Below, piece after piece: positions 57,689 to 64,000 of a stretch of 64,000 bases of DNA; position 1 is the first letter of the stretch, and every line of letters begins with the position of its first letter. Where the stretch lies: NCBI GenBank assembly GCA_033063855.1, contig CP093829.1:21855537-21919536 (forward strand), written 5' to 3'. The notes below the pieces were generated by a model that worked only from the letters and a program-made list of their open reading frames with translations, was not told the origin of the DNA and ran no database searches. Both the position numbers and the translations under genes were made by a program. Origin of the DNA: Smittia aterrima (taxonomy: Eukaryota > Arthropoda > Insecta > Diptera > Chironomidae).

Positions 57689-60600
57689 GATCCAATTAAA
57701 ATTTTTATTTGTTTAAGTCAACAATCCGTTTCTCAATATTTCCGCGAATCATTAAAAGTTTGCAGTTCCTGAACATTCACAAAGGAAACCAATTCCAATT
57801 AGCGAATGTATTTTTACAGAAACATGGGAAAAAGTGAAATACACACTCTTCGCGGTATTCAACTATTTCTCTTTGATTTGTAGAGCAACCCTTTGACTTT
57901 GTCAACTCTGAAAGCTTTGACATTCAGCGAGTGAAAAAAAAAACTTGTGAAGCTCTTAGTTGACGCAAAAGTAATTGCAAGGCAAATCCAATAAAGGAAA
58001 AACGTTTTCTTGTGGAAACTATTACAGCTTGCACTTAATGCTCGTGGGAGAGCTGTCAGGTGCTGAGAAGTGAGAAATATTTCACAAGTGCTAGAAATAT
58101 TTTATGACGCAATCCAAGTATTCAGGACTCTCCCAATTGTCAAACAATAAAATAAAACGAACTGACGACGATTCATTTCGGGGCCAGAAAGAATAAATTT
58201 TCATAAACAGCAGAAAAGCAAATCAAAACGAGAGAAAAAAACTTTCCTCAGCACAATTTTACTGTAATTTTTTGCACATGGCTTGCGAGCGCTTCGTAAT
58301 GGTCGGGAAATTATTTTTTCATTATTTTGATATAACTCAAAAAAATTATGATGAACTTTTCTTTATCTCACTCGACGGGGATTGACAGAGGCTGGAAAGA
58401 GGATTCTCAGCGCAAAAGATTTCTCTTCTCCTTCTTCTCCTGCTTAGCGATTAAACTCATGTCTCGAAGAATTATGGCAGCGATAAATCAGCGACTTGGA
58501 AATCTCATTTTTTTACTGCGAGGCCATTTACGGAATAATCTGACTCATCATCATGAATTAGAATTGCAAACATCTTTAACATTTCTAAGCGATAAACAAA
58601 TTGGCATTTAGTTGTTGTGGTGGCAGTTCATAATTTTCCGTGCTCATCAAAAAAGAAAATTGTCTTGGCGAAGGCGGAGAATGGAGAACAAGTCGAGGAA
58701 ATTATAAGAAAATTAAATTATTATTATCCCTATGGAGAAAGGCCGAGTTCGTGTTTTATACAATTCACTAAGCCCTCGAAGTGAGGCCAATGAGAAAGTC
58801 ATGCAAATTCAACGAGCTCACGTTTGCAGCCGATTAAGAGAATCCGAGTCGATTTCCATGCTGAATGGCGAAGTCATGTGCTGAATGTTAATGCAATTCA
58901 TGAGCAATTAAAAGGCACTTTCAGCTTTTCTCTCGCGGAAATATTCTTTTTATTATAATGAAGAATTTCTGTCTTATTTCATCGCGAGCGGGATTTCGTG
59001 CTGCTTTGCTTTACGAGTCGGCAATTTATTGTTTCTCTATTTTTAAAAGAAAAATCTTGAAATTATTTTTCCCTCACGTTCAGATTTTGTTTTCATAAGA
59101 AACGACAATCGTAGTTGATGCTGAGCGTGTCGAGGCATTTTCGGAGTTAGTTGATTGAGTTGGGCTGTGTGTGGGCAGCTCAATCAGACTGACCTTAGTT
59201 TACGGATTAAAAATCAAGACAACAACGAAATTTTTCATGTCTCAAGACGTTGAAAACCACTGAGATAAACTTGAGTTATCTTCAATGCTTTCTCGACAAG
59301 TTTTCTCTGTCGGAATTCGTCAATCATCAACATAAACTTGTTGAAACAATCTTAAAGAGAAGTTTGTCACGTCAAATCATCGAAGAAGATTTTTCTCGCA
59401 AAAATAGTCAAAGCCAGCAGGAGGAAGATCATTGCATAAAATTGCAAACTAATTTGTTCTCTTGTTGCGAGCATCACAGTTAACTGACAACTTAATTAAC
59501 TATTTCAACCTCACAGCTGCACAAAAAAAGTTCTTTTTTCTTGTCGCTTCTCGGAACAAAACGAGATCGTAAAATTCTAATAAAGTTGATAAGAGAAAAT
59601 TTACTTTTCGTCGCACATGTAGAAAGAAAACATTCGAATTTACGACAGCTCCCACCGAAACGAATTATTGAAATGTTCATCAGCTTTTCCCTCTCGATTT
59701 ACAGTCGATTCCTAATGAAGCCGACTACATTCTATTGTGTTCTATTTTCGAAACATTTTTCATTACTCTCAATCTCGGCTTGGGGATGGAAAACTTTTTC
59801 ATTTCCTTTTCGATGTTTTTAATGAAATTCGAGATTGAAAGATGATTCATCGATCCCGAGAATTTCAATAAAGCAAACGCGTCCTTCAATGCCTTTTCCC
59901 GAAGGAAGAAGAGGGAAATTCCGAAGCAGCGTCAGCTTGTCTAAAAAAAATCAAATTGAGGAGCAACACAAAAGGAAAACTTTCGACTTGTTTTCCACAT
60001 GATTTCTCGACGAGCAAACACTTGTCCGAGTATATTAATAATATTTTCTTCTCGCTGACAAGAGCGAGATGGCAAACAGCAATGTGCGCCTATTGAAAAC
60101 TTGATGTGTTGTTGTTTAGTTCCGAAAGACTGTGGACATTTAAAGTTGCCTTCTTAATCTGAAATCATATTAGCTCTGAATTAATTTCGTTTCGTGGAAA
60201 TGGATCGAACAGCTGACGAGAATAACTTTCTGAATGAACGGGACTTTCATCATCGTCGGAACTTTTGTGTTTCCGACTCGGTACATGATTTCTTTTCATA
60301 AATAAACAAAGCCGCATTCGTTAATTTGGAGCACAGCTTTCGAGACATGACTTGATCTCTGCTCAACCCCCCGCCCTCATAAATAGCTGAGAATTCATCG
60401 CCATAGAAGTTAAAGAGCTCTTCCGCGACGATCAAAGTGACTAATTTATTAGAAATTCTTTGCGAAAGAATTACAAATTCATGAAGTCGTTTTCAATTTG
60501 CCGAGGTAATTCAAAGCTTTTGATTAGGGTTGAGATGGTTTTCAAGCGAAAAAGAACGAAAATCTCGAGAGATAAAATTATTTTTCCGAGAAAGGAGATT

Positions 60601-61857
60601 CCGTTGAACACAAATTCCGAAAGATTTTGTCTTTTGCATTTTTCATCAGACAAACTCTATCATGAAAGAAATTTTCACGCGCTTATGAAAATTGAATTAA
60701 AGAAGAAATGTGTGGTGAAGGGAGCCGGGATCAATTTAATTAACAGTCCGCTGACTGAACCTCTCGCTCAAGAAGAAGGAAATCATCCGCTTTTCGTCGA
60801 AGTTTCGCGGGCGAGGGAAGTGACTTTCAAAAGGGCTTCCACTGAATGCTGACTCAATTAATTGACTTGCGGATAAAGGGAAATTCAGTCTGAGTGAGCT
60901 CTCTTTAAGATCATTAAAATTTCTGCCCTTTCATTCGAGATCTGATTCGGGATATGCGTGATGGCAACTTGAAAACGAGTTGAGTCCAGCAGCACAAAAC
61001 AAAATTACAAATTCTTCCTACTCTGCCGAGAAAAACTTTATGAAATATTGCAACAAATTTCTCATGTGAGTAATTTTTCATCTCTACGAGTCGAGATAGA
61101 GAGAGAGGGAGAGAGGTGAAGTGACTGAAAAACATCGGAAATTTTTCAATTTGAACGAAGGCAAAAAAAAAATCCAAAGAATTGAACTTTTGTTTGTTCG
61201 CCGCTCGTCTCCGAAATGGCACGGAAAAGTCGAAAAGTTTGTTTTTCTTTCGGAAAAACATTTTCTTATCCTCATTCCTCGTTTCTAAAATATTCATAAC
61301 TTCGAGACAACAAATTATCAATCATTTTCCGTGCGGTGGAGAAAATAGAAAATGTTTCAAACTTTCCTTGGCGACCTTTTGGAGAAGCAAGTTTCTCAAG
61401 AGTCTCGGCAACGAAAAACATTTAATTTTCGAAATGATTTTTCTTGTTTGAACAGCAATGTTCGCAGCTCCTACGCGATCCCCGGTCGAAAAGGCGTCTA
61501 ACGTAAACTGACAAATGCTCTTCTTAATGAGCCAAGAAAACAATTTGCGCCTTTCGATTCCCGTGTGGTTTAATAGCTCTCGAGCAGGTGAATGTACTCA
61601 AAGACAACAGTCAACAATAATTAAATTTTGAGATCAAAGCGATCTCGCTATACGACTCGCTAATCACATCCAATTATGCAATTCCTTTGTCAAAACTGAA
61701 ATGTTAGAACAATTCATCGTTATCCCATTAGGATATTAAATTGAAATTTAGTTTATATTAACGAGCTTAGATTAGTCTTTAATCATCTGATTTGCAGTGT
61801 TTCGCGTGGGTGTTGAATGTTCCCCGATGGCGAAAATTGGCAAATTGAATTCCACTC
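57689..61857. other. Intergenic, no supported gene
   Basis: Four kilobases of AT-rich sequence. Open frames on both strands are short, overlap one another and show no recognisable domains or splice partners. A GA-rich run lies near 61092-61118. Confidence 0.45.
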
Positions 61858-62365
61858 ATGACACTCACGAGTGCAGACGAACGATATCGCTATCACTTGC
61901 CCATTAATCTTTTGTCAAAACCAACAAGCTTTATCTTTGAAAACGTTGACAGTACATCGCGGTTTAAAATGATAAGCGAAGAGGAAAAAAAAAGTTTGTC
62001 TGAACGGGAAAAATATTTCAAGAGCTTTTCAGTGTTGTGGCAACATTCAGAGATAAATTATAAAATGAACTCGTGAGTAGTCGAAGCGAAAATTAATTAA
62101 AGAACTCAACTGAAATGCTTGTGGTTTTTCATAGAAATTTCTCAAAGCGAAAGCAGAGTCGAAAGTACTCGACAACATCTTTAAATTTTAGTCAGAATAC
62201 CAAACGTCACCGGAGGAGAAAAACTGAAAATGTTGAAGAGTTGAGGAAGCTGGTGAGTTGAGGGTTGCGTCGAGTTTCAACGAAATTAATTTAAAGGTCT
62301 TCTCCATTCGTGATCTCTTCATGAATGGAGAGGATCTCATTTCATTTCAAGTCGAAGCTCTATGA
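61858..62365 (+). CDS. Unrecognised small basic protein, three exons
   Basis: Exons are 61858-62072, 62135-62252 and 62297-62365 (TGA), giving 133 aa, with phases 2 and 0 kept. Donors are GTGAGTAG and GTGAGTTG; acceptors are TTTCATAG and the weaker TTTAAAG. There is no signal peptide or membrane segment. The first half is mixed. Residues about 72-100 are strongly basic (S-K-R-K-Q-S-R-K and R-H-R-R-R-K), suggesting a nuclear or nucleic-acid-binding protein. The C-terminus E-N-V-E-E-L-R-K-L-V-F-S-I-R-D-L-F could be an amphipathic helix. I do not recognise the family. It is followed 350 bp later by rogdi on the same strand. Confidence 0.6.
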
Positions 62366-62391
62366 ATCTTAATCAAGGCTCGAATATCCAA

Positions 62392-62514
62392 TTAATATAA
62401 ACTCGGAAGGTATTTTAATGGGTATCTCAAATATTCATATGCACGATAGTTGGATTCAATTAAAATCGAGCTTAAAGTAAAAGCAAAAATCGTCAAATAA
62501 CGAACTTTGTTCAT
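62392..62514 (-). CDS. Possible 40-aa secreted or membrane smORF
   Basis: An ATG frame (62512-62514) encodes M-N-K-V-R-Y-L-T-I-F-A-F-T-L-S-S-I-L-I-E-, a signal- or anchor-like helix, and then a short Tyr/Leu-rich tail ending at 62392. It is divergent from rogdi (ATG 62720), so the two could share a promoter. No homologue is recognised, and chance cannot be excluded. Confidence 0.25.
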   Translation of the reverse strand: MNKVRYLTIFAFTLSSILIESNYRAYEYLRYPLKYLPSLY

Positions 62515-62719
62515 TTTGTGAGGTTTTCGATTTTGAATCCGAGTGTGAGGTTCTGAGTTCAACTTGGGCGGATCGAAAAAAATGTCACAAACAATTTTCA
62601 CTCAGGAAATTTCGATCTTCTTTAATTATCCATTTCAAACGATTTAAAATTTATTTTTCGCGAACAAAATTTGTAAACAAAAGTTTCATTGTGACGTCAT
62701 CAGTTGATAACGTGAAAAA

Positions 62720-63930
62720 ATGGAAGAAGAGTTGAAGATTTTGGTATGTGTTCAGTTTTATCGCATTTAATAGATAACGCGTTATCTTTTCTATCTTTAA
62801 ACACCGGAATTTTGTTCATAAGAAAAGTGTCAATTAGAAAACGTTTCGAAAATTTCCAATTTCCTGCGTGACCAACTCAAAAGTGACTAATTCAAAGTTT
62901 GCAAGAAAAAAATTGTTATTGATTAACTTTTAATCAAATAATTGATTGACGGACACTCGCAACTAATTTCGAAGTGGTGCCAATCAAACATCAGACTAAT
63001 TGACATTCGATTTTCTAATTTTAGCAACTGGAGTTTGAGTGGATATTGCAGAAAGAGGTTCTTTCAGTTCTCAAACAGTTGCACGATATCCTGGTCGAAT
63101 GTGCTCATCGATTCCCAGTGCCTTTGTACGGAAATGAAGGCAAGAAAGTCGATAAGTTTATACTTACTTCAGCCCCAGAACAACTAAAAGTTGTTGTAAC
63201 ATTGACTGGTGACAGCATTACTCACGCTGTAAGTCATATGACTGATTTTTGTTATGCAATTTCAATAATTTTCTTCTTCTTCTTCTTTTGCTTATAAAGG
63301 ACATCAGTTTCAAAGTTCAACGTCAACAAAATGTGATACAACGTACGAGTATAACTCAGGATTTCCCTTGGAAGATTCAGCAAGTCCAGGATGCTGCGAA
63401 TCATTTACAACAAGCGATCAATCATATCGACAATGTCGACTCAAACTATAACTTCAAATCATCGGAGGAAGTGCTTCATATTTTGTCGAACATTCTGGGA
63501 GCCCTTCAAAGAGGTAGAACAAGCTTAGTTGTGCCCAAGAAGAAGCCTATTGATGAGCTTATGAAAAGTCGTAACATGAAGAGCTTATCGCCGAACCTTC
63601 CCGAAGATCTTGCTTTGAGCTTCTACATTCAAAGCCATAAGCTTATCTTTGCAACCTATCAGCTGACAAATAACCAGGGCACGATGAAGTTCGAGTCAAC
63701 GCAAGCCGAATGCTCGGTGCCTTGGCTGAACGAGGTCCTCGTGCTGTTCACCATCGCTCTAACGCTCTGTCAACAATTAAAAGACAAGGTAAGCTCAACA
63801 CGCCCGAGGCGCCACACGACACTTCATATCTAATGAAAAACCTATTCGATTTAATTCACAGATTTCTGTGTTCTCTCAGTACAAAGACTTCACAGTTGGA
63901 AACAGCACGGGAGCGCCACTTTCATACTAA
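62720..63930 (+). CDS. rogdi: Rogdi (leucine zipper-like, RAVE/V-ATPase-associated family)
   Basis: Exons are 62720-62743, 63025-63228, 63300-63788 and 63862-63930 (TAA), giving 261 aa; the human protein is 287 aa. Family blocks are clear: L-E-F-E-W-I-L-Q-K-E-V with L-K-Q-L-H-D-I-L, W-K-I-Q-Q-V-Q-D-A-A-N-H-L-Q-Q-A-I, and C-S-V-P-W-L-N-E-V-L-V followed by L-C-Q-Q-L-K-D-K-I-S-V-F-S. Rogdi affects sleep and memory in flies, and human loss causes Kohlschutter-Tonz syndrome. Its relative Rav2 acts in V-ATPase assembly. The human sequence between the last two blocks is longer than here. The gene is complete, with GTAAG-type donors except GTATGTG after exon 1. Confidence 0.96.
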
Positions 63931-64000
63931 TAACGTGCAATAATAATAATTGTTGTTGTTTGTTTTTCTCCGTTGAACACAGTTTTTGTCGTCCTCTCAT
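63931..64000 (+). other. Rogdi 3' flank
   Basis: This starts AT-rich (AATAATAATAATT) after the rogdi stop. No canonical AATAAA is seen before the window ends. Confidence 0.4.

Overview
The window looks like nuclear DNA of an insect, most likely a lower dipteran such as a midge. It is AT-rich, most introns are about 50-70 bp with GT-AG ends, and RpS23, a class-73F/47D troponin C, Hikeshi and rogdi are all recognisable. A snoRNA-like guide in an RpS23 intron also matches my recollection of dipteran 28S rRNA. Species identity is an inference. Coding models were built by splicing the sequence by eye; every listed exon set keeps frame, and canonical GT-AG ends are used except for one GC-AG intron.

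Layout. 1-1871: the 3' part of RpS23 (+), with a candidate C/D snoRNA in its last intron, convergent with a Hikeshi homologue (-). About 2440-44543: one very large + strand gene for a coiled-coil protein. Its coding exons lie at 26780-28993 and 42901-44543, and candidate untranslated 5' exons lie near 2440-2624 and 7460-7511. Two minus-strand gene clusters sit inside its introns.

Cluster 1 (8.4-17.8 kb) is a tandem array of at least nine small secreted-peptide genes plus three decayed copies and several orphan promoters. I do not recognise the family. Nearly every member has a 12-nt first coding exon, a shared signal peptide and a C-terminal Cys-x4-Cys-Gly ending. Short members also carry an R-x-R-R furin-type site before a proline-rich tail. 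Most promoters share a near-palindromic 18-bp box 51-64 bp upstream of the TATA box. This is the most novel-looking system in the window.

Cluster 2 (30.2-42.5 kb) holds six tandem SLC17-type major facilitator transporters, all complete, nested antisense in a 13.9-kb intron. The three at the left end have lost arginines expected in TM1 and TM4.

46.9-48.7 kb: an NCLX/SLC8B1-type cation/Ca2+ exchanger (-), first exon not found. 49.9-54.0 kb: troponin C (-) with two tiny exons. 56.4-57.7 kb: a secreted serine protease homologue (+) with all three catalytic residues replaced. 61.9-62.4 kb: an unrecognised three-exon gene (+) facing a possible 40-codon secreted smORF (-). 62.7-63.9 kb: rogdi (+). 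The rest appears to be intron or intergenic DNA without genes I can support. I saw no CRISPR array, rRNA, convincing tRNA or complete transposon.
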